NCBI GenBank assembly: GCA_039105265.1 | Contig: JAPFFF010000021.1 | Coordinates: 806,001-870,000, forward strand | Source of the DNA: Tritrichomonas musculus | Lineage: Eukaryota > Parabasalia > Tritrichomonadida > Tritrichomonadidae | Direction of reading: 5' to 3' | Length of the DNA: 64,000 nt | In this document: piece by piece, positions 10,596 to 20,156 of the stretch | How positions within the stretch are numbered: position 1 is the first letter of the stretch | Layout: the number at the start of each line of letters is the position of its first letter | Translations under genes and position numbers: made by a program | Notes under the pieces: generated by a model | Database searches by the model: none | The model's input: the letters and a program-made list of their open reading frames with translations, nothing else | What the model was told of the DNA's origin: nothing

Positions 10596-10602
<7 letters not shown>
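9925..10602. mobile_element. Gene cassette bounded by ~97-bp inverted repeats
   Basis: The left arm (9925-10020) and right arm (10505-10602) are inverted copies with only scattered differences. Shared phrases in order are AAATCTCTCAAATG, CACTTTTTGAAC, CTCAA(A)TATTCCAAAAAAAT, TTTCTTTTGGTCAGATGCCC and TCAAAAAGTGAAAAAATTG. The right arm runs straight into a T28 run. The only content between the arms is the ORF at 10097-10504, so the unit looks like a gene caught between terminal repeats. No target duplication is evident, and no transposase is present. Confidence 0.7.
10097..10504 (+). CDS. Small N/Q-rich hypothetical protein inside inverted repeats
   Basis: This is a 135-aa frame from the ATG at 10097 (MFGRNPNAYPNS) to TAA, filling the space between two ~97-bp inverted repeats. 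The first two thirds are rich in asparagine, glutamine and proline with scattered phenylalanine and tyrosine. Residues about 80-120 (NYEQYLQESEQFSAQSIAET to YSIQAYERIMNFF) look helical. No known domain, signal peptide or membrane segment is seen. Codon use is more balanced than the spacer and the frame is intact, so it may be expressed. The left arm ends about 75 bases upstream and must contain or adjoin the promoter; the stop codon is within a base of the right arm. Function unknown; it could be a captured host gene or a small mobile-element gene. Confidence 0.55.
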   Translation: MFGRNPNAYPNSNGQPQNYGAIFSPNAYQQANMFNFQFQNQTIVNNYQQNVPQIPNQMPLNTQQPLHNENQKENTSNYEQYLQESEQFSAQSIAETSRSTYNYSIQAYERIMNFFNKDPYSKFNKNLTFISHFFN

Positions 10603-10630
<28 letters not shown>

Positions 10631-10883
10631 TTTTAATTATATTATTTTTAAATAGAATTATATAAGTAATTTATATTTCATGAGGAAGAACTCGAAATTT
10701 ATCATTTTTTATATTCATATCACAAGTTATATGAATTATTTTAACCTAAAAGGCGAATTTCAAAATTTTGAAAATTATGAGTTTATACAGGAAATTGTTT
10801 TCTAATTTTCTTCATATTGATATTAAAAATTCTATTCCCAATTTGTTCAAATTACTTTTTCCATTTTTATTGTTGATTATAAA

Positions 10884-11081
10884 AGTAGTATAGGGTTGGC
10901 GGGTTGGACCCCCAGATAAGAAACCCTTGAGAAAACATACCTAATTCCTAGGAATCCTACACCCTTTATAGTTCAAGGTCTCATTCGTCTCAAACCCCCT
11001 AAAAACAGCTCTTTTTCAGGGTTTTGCATCGATTTTCAGATCACGTGTGTGCAATTTCTGAAAATCCAACCCTATACTACT
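10884..11081. mobile_element. GC-richer MITE with 5-bp TSD
   Basis: The 16-bp ends AGTAGTATAGGGTTGG and CCAACCCTATACTACT are exact inverted copies. ATAAA precedes and follows them (10879-10883, 11082-11086). The 198-bp body is markedly richer in G and C than its surroundings (GGGTTGGACCCCC, CACGTGTGTGC), which points to a recent arrival. No gene inside. Superfamily unknown. Confidence 0.75.
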
Positions 11082-11093
11082 ATAAAGCATCAT

Positions 11094-11374
11094 GGATAAG
11101 TAAACCAAGCAAAGATTATTCATTTTTAATATTTTTTCCTAAAACTCAAGCAAATTCGCCAAATTTACAAAATAACTATCGTACAAATTCCAGCACTTAG
11201 TTGGCATGATGAAAAAACTGTCGATAATTCATTTATTTATAAGAAAAATAAAACATACTGGAATTAATAAAAGAATTATTTTGTAAATCGCTTTTATTTA
11301 GTGAGTTTTTTGAATTTGTTTTAGCTTTAGGAAAAGACATTCTAAAAAAATTATCTTTGCATGGTTTACTTTTC
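11094..11374. mobile_element. Fold-back element (long imperfect hairpin)
   Basis: GGATAAGTAAACCAAGCAAA (11094) pairs with TTTGCATGGTTTACTTTTCC (ending 11374). The interior also pairs: CCTAAAACTCAAGCAAATTC with GAATTTGTTTTAGC, and TTTACAAAATAA with TTATTTTGTAAA. A third, looser copy of one arm follows at 11395-11470, so the right half appears duplicated. No gene is supported; the 69-aa frame at 11357 is a translation of these arms. Confidence 0.5.
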
Positions 11375-12040
11375 CACGTTGCTCTGGGATATACATATGA
11401 ATTGTTTTGTAAACTACTCTTATTTAGTTATTTTGCTGAGTTTATTTGTGTCTTTGGAAGAAATACTTTACAAAAAAAATTAACTTTTTTGGTCAAAAAA
11501 TTTTCATCTTTATTGGTCAATAATAAAATTCATATCATCAATGATATGAACTATACAAAAAATTGATAATATCATATAAGATCTCCAAATCCACTCGGAA
11601 AACATGGCCTTTTTTTATTTTATTTTCTAATAAATAAAAAAATGAAGAACATATAAAAAAACTAAAAACTTCTGTCGACTCGTTCATCTTTAAATTGATT
11701 TTTTCTTAAAAAAACATTTTTTCGTCATTATGCATTTTATGAGATTTGAATTAAGCACTTTCATGCTATTTTTAAATATGTTAATAATATGATAAAACAA
11801 TATTAGACATATATTAAACTTTGATGAGGTTTTTTCTGTTGATCAAAAATTGCAAATTTTTGATTTTCATTTTTTTCTTGTTTTTCGGTAATAAAATTAA
11901 AATTATATTTTTTTGATTTTATATTTATGCTACAAATATTATATACGTGACGATGGACTAATTTTTGATAAAAAATGATCATTATTCGAGCTTTTTTTGC
12001 ATAAAATAAAATTGAATTGAAAAAGAGTTCCCATACCTTT

Positions 12041-12060
12041 GGTACAAATCCAAAACGTTA
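12041..12060 (+). mobile_element. Degenerate solo end of the family-1 MITE
   Basis: GGTACAAATCCAAAACGTTA resembles the family-1 terminal repeat (GGTACAAATCCAGTACGTT) at 16 of 19 positions. The TTAA and a matching right end are missing. Read as an eroded or truncated copy. Confidence 0.35.
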
Positions 12061-12068
12061 AATAACAG

Positions 12069-12070
<2 letters not shown>

Positions 12071-12110
<40 letters not shown>
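12071..12110. repeat. Homopolymer T40
   Basis: An uninterrupted run of 40 T, immediately after the solo MITE end. Length in the true genome is uncertain because such runs are prone to sequencing and assembly slippage. Confidence 0.9.
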
Positions 12111-12111
<1 letters not shown>

Positions 12112-13796
12112 ATATTTATAAATGGTCGCTTATTTTAGATATTTTCAAAGTTTTTAATAAAAATAAAAACAAAAAAACGGCCCTTTTGTATTTCTTATGA
12201 TTAAAATCTCGTCGGAAATTATAGTAAGTAAAAATATTGAGCATGCTGAGGGAATTCAGAATATTATTACTCAAATTTGTTAATTATAGGCGAACTCGAA
12301 CATGATTTCCTAAAAAGTCGAGATAAAATTTTCAATTCCAAAAGTTAAAACTTAAAATCCATATTTAAAAAAGTTATTTCCAATTTTGTTGGTGTAAAAT
12401 GTCATTTTTATTTTTTATTTCAAAAATTTAAGGCCAAATTCCAATTGAAATATTTTAAATCTGAAAATCTTTGAGTAAAAAGACATTAAAATGTCCCAAT
12501 CTCTTAAATTTTTTGAACAAAAAATTTTTAATAGATTTTAAAATCTCAAACTTAGATTTTAATTTAGCATTAAAAAAGTTCAAATTCCCGAAGTCACATT
12601 TTAATTTCTCCTAAATAGAACCTTAATGTCCAAAAGCTATATCCCAAAAAGTCTCATAAAAATCCTCATGCATAGGATTTTTTCTCTCAATATGCTTTTT
12701 AAAATAGATCAAATATCCTGAGTTGTTCATAAGAATAATCAAATGAATAAAAAAAATACTTTTATTTAAAGAAAGTACATTTGAGTTAAAAGAAAGTTCA
12801 TTTGAGTTGAAAATTGATTTTGAAACTTTCTTTATACCCGTTTTTCCTATCGTAAAGTAAGAAGGCAAAAAATAACGTATTTATATTTCTCTTAAAATGT
12901 TTTATTCGGCCAATTAATGAAAAAATATTTCTATTTCTGAAAAAGTTTCATAATAATTAAAAATTGAATAAATTGATTGTTTTCATATCATTATACTGAA
13001 TCTTATAAATATTGATTTTTATAAGCAAGCTCTCATTTCTTTATCCTACAAATACTTAACTCTCGTTTTCGCAAGTGCGCATCTACTTACACATAAGCCA
13101 TTGAAATAAAGAAGATAAGTTTCAAAGATGAACTTCCATATTTCAGCTTCATAATCAAGTAGAACACTTTTTTATGTCATTATAAAATATAAATCGTGAT
13201 AGTTGTGTTCATGAAAACAAATATTTTTTCAATTTTACTACGAAATAAGTTTTTTTGATTTTTCATCGCTAGCAATCTTTAAATATTCAACAAAATTTTA
13301 TCATATTTTCTTTAAGCTATTGCAAGAGCTCCGAAGTTAATTATTTTTTCATTTTTTTTATTAAAAATTTTTTTTTAATGTTTTCACTATTTTTATTTTA
13401 ATATTAAGAGAAATTATAACTGATTCTAAATTATATTTAAAATTAAAAAAGAGATTTGGAAAATGAAAAAAATTCAATCTTATTAATTCTATGAGATATG
13501 ATATAAAAAAATTAAGAAAAAAATAGACAAAATTATATGATATATAATGGTATAATTGATGATTTTAAGTTGAAAATCGTTGAAAAACAATTAGAAATAG
13601 GATTTTTTGAACAAAATTGCTAATAATAAACGTAAATCGCTTGCAAAAAAACGGATGAAATATCACTTGATGAATCGATGCCTAAAATCAATTTTGATGA
13701 TGATTCTCATCATATATTTTAAAAAACAGCCACAAACAATTTAAAATCAGTGAGTATTTTATGTATTAAATATGTATTATTTTTCAAAAAAGTTAT
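12111..13796. other. AT-rich spacer, no gene seen
   Basis: The minus-strand frame near 12623-12868 has no ATG at its start, no recognisable domain and spacer-like composition. No inverted-repeat element or RNA gene was recognised elsewhere in this stretch. Confidence 0.4.
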
Positions 13797-15072
13797 AGGT
13801 GGTGGAAAAAGTCCGTAGGCGTGCACTTTTTTTGATCAATCTAAGGTCTTTTAAAATTTAATTATAATATTTATATAACCATATGTGTGATGCATAATAT
13901 GATATAATTAAAATCAAAAATAAAGTTAATCAATATAAAAATTACTTCTTTTTTATTTTAAACGTATGCAAAAAATAAACGTAAAATATTTTAATGAATG
14001 AAGCACTTGTTGAAAAACGTTCAGTAGCAAGCTTTCTTTGGAAGAAGAAAAAAACAAATAAACAGATATATCAAGAAATGTCTGAAGTTTACGCTGAAGA
14101 TATGCCATCAATTAAAACAATTCAGAAATGGACGAAAAAGATGATTGATGGAGACTGGTCAATATTTGATCGTCCTCGTGAAGGTAGGCCTGAAAGAGCT
14201 GAATTGAGTGAAAAAATACAAGAAGTTTAAGCATATAATCCATATGTTTCAACTAAAAAAATCGCCAAAAAAGTTGGGGCGGATCCAAAAACGGTAAAAA
14301 AAGTTTTAATTGAAAAACTTCAAATGAGAAAGGTCAATTTTAAATGGATACCTTATACATTGACCTTAGAATTAAAGGCAAAACGAGTTGAAATAGCTAA
14401 AGATCTTTTTGATTTTTTGTCTAATTGTAATGATCAAAAGCTCAGAAAAGTATTGACCCAGGATGAAACTTGGGTTTACTTTTCAAATCCTAGGAATTCA
14501 ATGTGGTTAAAAGAAGGTCAACCAATTCCTGAAAAACCAAAGAAAACAATTGGCGCCAAAAAGGTGATGATATCAGTGATATGGGGAATTACTGGCATCA
14601 TCTCAATAACAATGCTCCCAATTGACCAAAAGTTTAATCGAAACTTCTTTGAACAAAAGGTACTTGGTGATCTTTCTTCAACAATCAAAACAAATGGCTT
14701 TTTTCTCCAAATGGATAATGCTAGACCACATTTGGTACACGAAAAACTGAAGGAGCTAGGTATAAAAAGACTTGAACACCCTCCTTATTCACCTGATCTA
14801 GCTCCTTCAGATTTTTTTCTATTCGGCTACCTAAAAAAATTACTCGAAGGTGAAGAGTTTGATTCTGAAATCGAACTTTTTGATAGAGTAACTGAAATTT
14901 TGAAAGGAATTTCAAAATCAGTCCTCAAATCTGTATATGATGAGTGGATGAATAGATTACTTATTGTTCAAGAATCAAAAGGAAATTATGTACATTAAAA
15001 AATATTTTTTTATAATTTTTTCTTTTTTTTTAATAATAAAAAGTGCACGCCAGATTTTCGCTACGACTCAGT
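13797..15072 (+). mobile_element. mariner-family DNA transposon
   Basis: Inverted ends share GGCGTGCACTTTTT (13817-13830, mirrored at 15037-15052). The outer part is degenerate (GTGGTGGAAAAAGTCC at left, GTCGTAGCGAAAATC at right on the complement). They bracket a mariner transposase gene with about 200 bases of 5' and 40 bases of 3' non-coding sequence, for a total near 1.28 kb, the usual mariner size. A TA precedes the left end (13795-13796). The right boundary is less sure. Mariner elements are known in trichomonads. Confidence 0.8.
13994..14998 (+). pseudogene. mariner transposase with one in-frame stop
   Basis: Starting at ATG 13994, the frame gives the mariner helix-turn-helix half (LVEKRSVASFLWKKKKTNKQ, then YAEDMPSIKTIQKW, DRPREGRP). 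It stops at TAA 14228-14230, then continues in the same frame to 14998 with the second HTH (VSTKKIAKKVGADPKTVKKV) and the catalytic core: QDETWVYF, MDNARPH and PYSPDLAPSDFFLFGYLKKL. These supply three aspartates. The spacing between the second and third aspartate is 31 residues rather than the 34 usual for mariners, because the LVHEKLKELGIKRLEHPP segment is short. About 335 codons in all, a normal length. A single stop means recent inactivation; the element cannot make full-length transposase without read-through. Confidence 0.9.
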
Positions 15073-15252
15073 TGAAACTTTATATTCAAAGCAGGCTCAA
15101 TTGCTTGAACTTTTCAAGAAAGCATTTAAAGGAATTAAATTTTTTATAAAAACGACGTTTGTGATGTGAACTCATCAAATACAAAAGAATCATTAAATAT
15201 TAAAGGAGATTTTCCATTGCCAGCCACTGTTAAAGCATGTGGATCAGCATGC

Positions 15253-16728
15253 ATGCAGATATTTAATTCATATTTGGAAACACAACTTCTAACAATCGAA
15301 CAATTGAAGGAAAAAATTGTTGACAGTTTAAACGGTTACGCAGAAATAATTGAAGATGAAAATTTGTACGAGGAAGATGAAAACGAATGTTTAATTGCAT
15401 TAAAAGAAAAATATAATTGGAAAGAAAGAGCAGCAGATCTTGGTGTTGAATTAATTTTAAAAGAAATGAATAGCGAAGAAAAGAAAGCAAAGAATAAAAA
15501 GAAATCAAATAAAGTTATTGATATTGATAAAAGAGATGAGCTGAAAAATAAAATATTAAACGATTACATTAATCTTTGTCCTTCAGTCTCAATAAGTCAA
15601 TTTGTTATGGAATGGGTTTCAGAAAGAAGTACCAGTAAACTCAATTCAGAAATGAATTATTCAGTCGAGTACGTTAAGAAAATATTGAGAGAAGGATTAG
15701 GCAATGGTTTCATAGAAGGAACACGGGAAAGAGGAGGTGGATCCAAAAAAGTTGATGAAGAAGTCCTTAAATGCTTTGTCTGTACAATTCTTGACTTTCC
15801 TGAGGCGTCAGATGAAGAGCGAATATTTTATTTAAATCATTATGGCCCCTGCTTTGAAGATAATATCAGATCAAAAACTGTTAACAGAATTTTGAATCAC
15901 TATTCAATAAAAACAAAAGTGCCATGCTTTTCATTTAAAGAACGCAGCGCTTTTAACTCTGTGGTATTAAGGTATGCATGGTGCACTGTTGTGAAAAACA
16001 TCGCTACAAAACCAAATACATTGCTCATATTTTTAGACGAAGCTGCTGTCATATTTGGTAAGAATAAAACCCGGGAAAGAGGATTTTACTCTGTTGTGCC
16101 CTTCGTTAATAAACCTTTGAACGTCAAAAAAAAAAGCATTCTAGCTGCTGTTATACCTGGCTTCGGTACATTATTTAAATGGTTTAAGAGAAGTGTCAAA
16201 GGCATTCAGTATGCAACGTTCATTAACGAAGTTTCTTTTATCTGCAGAACACGTTTGTGTAACAGAAACCCTCTAATTAAATGCATACAGGACAATTGCC
16301 CAATACATAAAACTCTTGATGTAATTCATCAAGTAGATATAAACAGATTGAATCTATTCTCTATTATTGCTTATTCACCTCAACTTAATTATTTGGTTGA
16401 AAATTATTTTGGCCAAATGAAATTTTGTGTATTATATGATTTTCCAGCTGTGCCAAATGAGAATGTTAGCCATGAAACAATTAATCAGCATGAAATCCTG
16501 ACGTATAAGCTGCATATAATGCAGCAATGGACTGAAATGACTAGAATTCATTACAATGCTGAAAGCACAGCACATATATATGATACTTGGATCTCAATAT
16601 TCGATATGTGCATAGATGGAAAACCTTTATCGAATGAACATATTGATCAAACTTCAAATATACATGTGATGGCATTGAGGCAGCCCATTTTAGGAAGATG
16701 GCGATTGGGAAGATGGCTCCCGCTTTAG
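15253..16728 (+). CDS. IS630/Tc1-like transposase
   Basis: A 491-aa frame from the first ATG at 15253. The open frame extends upstream to 15139 with no ATG, so about 38 extra codons may be lost N-terminal coding. Residues about 15-150 are charged and probably helical; a winged-helix-like segment (CPSVSISQFVMEWVSER to LREGLGNG) follows. The DDE core is visible: LLIFLDEAAVIF, then RERGFYSVVP; IQDNCPIHKT; and AYSPQLNYLVENYFGQMK. Aspartate to glutamate spacing is 35 residues, one more than classic Tc1. It lies just 3' of the mariner on the same strand. The C-terminus (GRWRLGRWLPL) reads into a GC-rich repeat and stops there, so the natural end may be altered. Otherwise intact over the catalytic core. 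No terminal repeats could be paired. Confidence 0.75.
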   Translation: MQIFNSYLETQLLTIEQLKEKIVDSLNGYAEIIEDENLYEEDENECLIALKEKYNWKERAADLGVELILKEMNSEEKKAKNKKKSNKVIDIDKRDELKNKILNDYINLCPSVSISQFVMEWVSERSTSKLNSEMNYSVEYVKKILREGLGNGFIEGTRERGGGSKKVDEEVLKCFVCTILDFPEASDEERIFYLNHYGPCFEDNIRSKTVNRILNHYSIKTKVPCFSFKERSAFNSVVLRYAWCTVVKNIATKPNTLLIFLDEAAVIFGKNKTRERGFYSVVPFVNKPLNVKKKSILAAVIPGFGTLFKWFKRSVKGIQYATFINEVSFICRTRLCNRNPLIKCIQDNCPIHKTLDVIHQVDINRLNLFSIIAYSPQLNYLVENYFGQMKFCVLYDFPAVPNENVSHETINQHEILTYKLHIMQQWTEMTRIHYNAESTAHIYDTWISIFDMCIDGKPLSNEHIDQTSNIHVMALRQPILGRWRLGRWLPL

Positions 16729-16807
16729 CTGTGAGCGGAAACAACTGATAATAGTGTTGATCGAGTTGCCGCCAACAGCTCTCCCGCTTTAGCTGTGGGC
16801 GGCAACT
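16715..16807. repeat. GC-rich repeat and strong hairpin at transposase 3' end
   Basis: CTCCCGCTTTAGCTGTG(A/G)GCGG occurs twice (from 16717 and 16781). The second copy is the centre of a hairpin: AGTTGCCGCC-A-ACAGCT (16764-16780) pairs with AGCTGT-G-GGCGGCAACT (16791-16807) around a 10-base loop, with one A/G mismatch. The TAG stop of the transposase lies inside the first copy. The GC content is unlike anything nearby. Confidence 0.8.
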
Positions 16808-16810
16808 ACT

Positions 16811-17200
16811 AAAATTAAAAAATAAAAATAATTGAAATAAACGGCCTCAAAAGTTCTTATTATATTTCTTTATTTCTCTAATTTATTATATAATATAATA
16901 TATTTCATTTATTTAACATCAATCCTTTAGTATAATTTAATAATTTATTTTTTTTATGCTTCTTATTATTTTTTTTCATTTTTAAAAAAGTTAACGAACT
17001 CATGAAAATTTTAGTTAACCTTTAAAATTACAAATTTGAGCCGGATCAAGGCTTTTTTAGATAAAATTAATTTATGCGTGTAGAGATGTCAAATACATAA
17101 CTTTTATCAACAGAAATATGCAGAATTTAATAATTATAAAAAAGAAAGCCTTTATTTCGCAGTAATATTTTAAAGTTAAAAATGTATATTAAATTTTCTG
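16811..17200. other. AT-rich spacer, no gene seen
   Basis: Nothing recognisable between the hairpin and the inverted-repeat element at 17201. Confidence 0.4.
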
Positions 17201-18040
17201 ATAGACTTTAAAATGGACTATTTTGGATACTTTTTACAATAACCGTTTTTCAAATGGACTATTTTGGATACCTTTTACAACATTCAATTTTTTCAATAAG
17301 ATGCTACAAAAATGAAGAAGCATATAGAAAGAATATAAGATATGATTTTTATTAAAACATGAATATTTTATAATTAATAATAGCTCATTTAAAATATACT
17401 TGTGAAATTTGCTATATTAGTATTTGGATAAAATTTTGCAACTTGTGATCATATATTAAATAATTTGTATATTATTGAAAACCAATTGCTTGAATGCTAT
17501 CAAAAAGAAAATAATATTCTTGTAAAATAGTAAATAAAATCATCATTGTTGTAAATGTTTAAAAAATTCAATTATATCAGTAAAAATAAATTATCAAAAA
17601 TGTATATAAACTTTTATTGAATACATTTAAATGCATAAACAGTTGGACTTTTGAAGATTTTTATTGAATTTGTCATTATTCCTTTCATATTTTTTGGTGA
17701 AAAAATAAAAGAATTCTGATAACATTAAAATGAGAATTATTTGGAGTAGCAATAAACTTTGTAAACATCTGTAACATAAAAAAACTTTGCGCGAAGTTTG
17801 TTTGCTTTTAATAAAGATATCTTTGGGGATCAGAAGAAATCATGTGAAATGAAATGAAATAATAATTAAATCATTATTTGGCCATTCGTTTATTGTTTTT
17901 TTAGAAATTCAATTTCAATTTAGCCATTCTTTATTGTTTTATTTTGAAAATTAATTTGGTTGTTTTATAATAACTTTTTGAATGTTTAAAAAGCCGTTGT
18001 AAAAAGTATCCAAAATAGTCCATTTTGAAGTCTATCAATT
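17201..18040. mobile_element. ~840-bp element with ~41-bp inverted ends
   Basis: The left end starts TGATAGACTTTAAAATGG and continues ACTATTTTGGATACTTTTTACAA. It is mirrored at 17999-18040 with one mismatch in 41. Just inside the left end the core AAATGGACTATTTTGGATAC is repeated in direct orientation (17254). No coding sequence is inside. The flanking duplication is not obvious. Confidence 0.65.
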
Positions 18041-18216
18041 TTCTTTCATATTTTATGCAAAAGATAAAATGACCTTGAAAAAAATATAATGAAATAGCTT
18101 TTGAGATGAGCCAGCATTGAAACCCAAAACGTGACATTGCTTCCTCGATCTACCGCAGTTTATGTACAAACTATTCTTAAAAATCAGCTAACTTTGTGAG
18201 GTATGCTGATATATCA

Positions 18217-19890
18217 TCAAAGAAAATTATACAATTGCTCGGGTGGCAAAAGATAGACGCTAAAAAAAAGCATTGTTAGTGTCATACATTCAACTATACT
18301 TTTTATTCTGAAGACACTAATCTTATCTGGAAAGCCAGCCGTTATCGCATCACAGGTAATTAATGAATAAAATAAGGAATTAATGAAGCAACTGATGAAC
18401 AAAATTCACAATTAAATATTTCGATTAGGAAATCAGTTACAAATAAAGTATCTTCTTCATTTGGGTATTTTTCGTGCTCTTTTTGTATTAATTTGGGATC
18501 AAGAGGAATAGAGATGTTAGAAGTTTTGATTAAATTAAAAAAAGCATTGTACCTTTTTATATCAAGTAAACTAGGATTGATACGTTTAAAAAGTTGAATG
18601 GGCGCATCAATGTATCAGTTTTCCTCATTTTTCGGCCTTTTTCTTTTTTTTTTTTTTCTAGTTCTCTCTTTATGGAGTTAATAAAGACCATTGTTAATTT
18701 CTGTTATGAATCTAATCTTTTTAATATCTCATTAATGTAAAAAGGCTCGTTCCAATCGAGCATTGAAATGGCAGACCGAAGTCTATAAAATGATCTATAG
18801 GAATATAATTTATTGATGAACTTTTTTGAATGATGATTGAATGACTCATTCAATTGTGTGCTTTGACCAGGCACAATTTCACGAATATGTTTCAATGTTT
18901 TATTCAAAAAGTTTTGAAATAATGTAAAAGTTTCGTTATTTGTAGAATTGAAAAATTGAACGTAAATTGAATTTTGACTATGCATACAAAGTTCTGGATC
19001 GTGTTTTCCAGAATAGTGAGCAGAAATATTAAGATAAACCTTTTCTCTTTTGACAGGATCAACTATTTTAATCACTATATGCTCGAGAAATTTTGTAAAA
19101 TTATTTATTAATGGTTGAAATACATTTGAATTTTTTGAACTCAATATTTTGAGTGATCTGATGATTGACAAGCATTCATGCCCAGGATCTTTTGAAAAAG
19201 TTAGAGGTGTTTTTCTATCCAAAGTTTTTATAAAGTTTTTTATTTTAATGTCTCCCTCGGAACAAAAAGAACAAATCCTTTCATCTACTAAATCATCCTT
19301 CATCAATCTGAGAGCTGATATTTCCATTAAATTAGAAGGTTTTTTATCTTCATAATTTCCAAGGTTTGCTCGATCATTTTTAAATATAACTTGTGAAGCA
19401 ATGATTTTTCCAGTAAGGAATTCAATTAAAATGGCGTGATGCTGATAAGCATTCCTCATATGACTCCATACCCCATCAAACATTGCCCTTGCTCCTTTTT
19501 TCATTTTACTTTTGCAATATTTGATTGATTCTTTTGTGGCAGCAATAACAATTGGAGATAATGCATTCTGAGCATAAAAAAAAAAAATTGATTTTGAAAA
19601 GCATTTAAGAGTTTTTTTACTTGGTGAGGATTTAATCCAGATGAAAGAACATGAAAAACGAATGTTTTCGGATCCATCACACTGGAGAGATCATAAAAGT
19701 AAGGAATCGTTGACGATAAGCAATGAATTCTTTTATGAAAAGGATAATCAGGTGGAAGCTCCTCATATTGTTGACTTTCTTGTGATTCATTAAAGAATTG
19801 CTGACTTGCTCGTGATTCATTAAAGAATTGCTGACTTTCTTGTGATTCATTATTTAATTGTTGAGTTTCTTGTGATTCATAGCTTTGAAT
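18217..19890 (-). pseudogene. Decayed DDE transposase (Kolobok/ISXO2/Mutator-like)
   Basis: The longest open piece (19504-18704, 266 aa) holds FDGVWSHMRNAYQHHAILIE, FLTGKIIASQVIF, SNLMEISALRLM, EGDIKIKNFIKTL and LNESFNHHSKKFINK. This order (DGxW, TGKI, SNxME, xxDxKxxxFI, NESxN) resembles DDE transposases of the ISXO2/Kolobok/Mutator type found in protists. Coding continues upstream in other frames (YAQNALSPIVIAATKES, PYFYDLSSVMDPKTFVFHVL, HQVKKLLNAFQNQF), with a frame change at the T12 tract near 19576-19587 on the complement. It also continues downstream (INPSLLDIKRYNAFFNLIKT, 18370-18620; DAITAGFPDKISVFRIK near 18300). At least three frame changes make it a relic of a gene of over 500 codons. 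Family assignment is moderate; element ends were not found. Confidence 0.55.
19766..19885 (-). repeat. 30-bp tandem repeat, ~4 copies
   Basis: A 30-base unit (TTGCTGACTTTCTTGTGATT, then CATTAAAGAA) occurs about four times with few changes. On the minus strand it encodes NESQESQQFF-type decapeptides at the presumed N-terminal region of the decayed transposase. Confidence 0.8.
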
Positions 19891-20009
19891 AATTAATCAC
19901 GTTATTCTACCTCAAATCGTTCATTATCCTGATATACCGATTTCAAACTTACTTATTTATATTAAATTAAATAGAAACTTTGTATTGGATTATTCGTTTT
20001 TTTTTTTTT

Positions 20010-20139
20010 TACTAAATAAAATAAACTTCAGAATCTCAAATCTGACATCATTCAAATTCGAACTTTTTCCGAGAGGTACCTTTTCACAAAAATAAACGTT
20101 CACAGGTCAAATAAATTACGTATTGGATTTGTACCTTAA
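20010..20139 (+). mobile_element. Truncated family-1 TTAA MITE (copy c)
   Basis: The right half matches copy a (AAACTTCAGAATCTCAAATC, then TGACATCATTCAAA, ending ACGTATTGGATTTGTACC plus TTAA at 20136-20139). The left end is missing or unrecognisable beyond the T run at 19999-20010. It is more diverged than copies a and b, and so probably older. Confidence 0.6.
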
Positions 20140-20156
20140 AAAATCATGTATTGATT

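Noticed and set aside
11357-11566. 69-aa plus-strand ORF
   Set aside because: Translation of fold-back arms without ATG at the proper place and no coding signature.
12623-12868. 81-aa minus-strand ORF
   Set aside because: No ATG at its start (TTG), no domain, spacer-like composition; listed only within the spacer.
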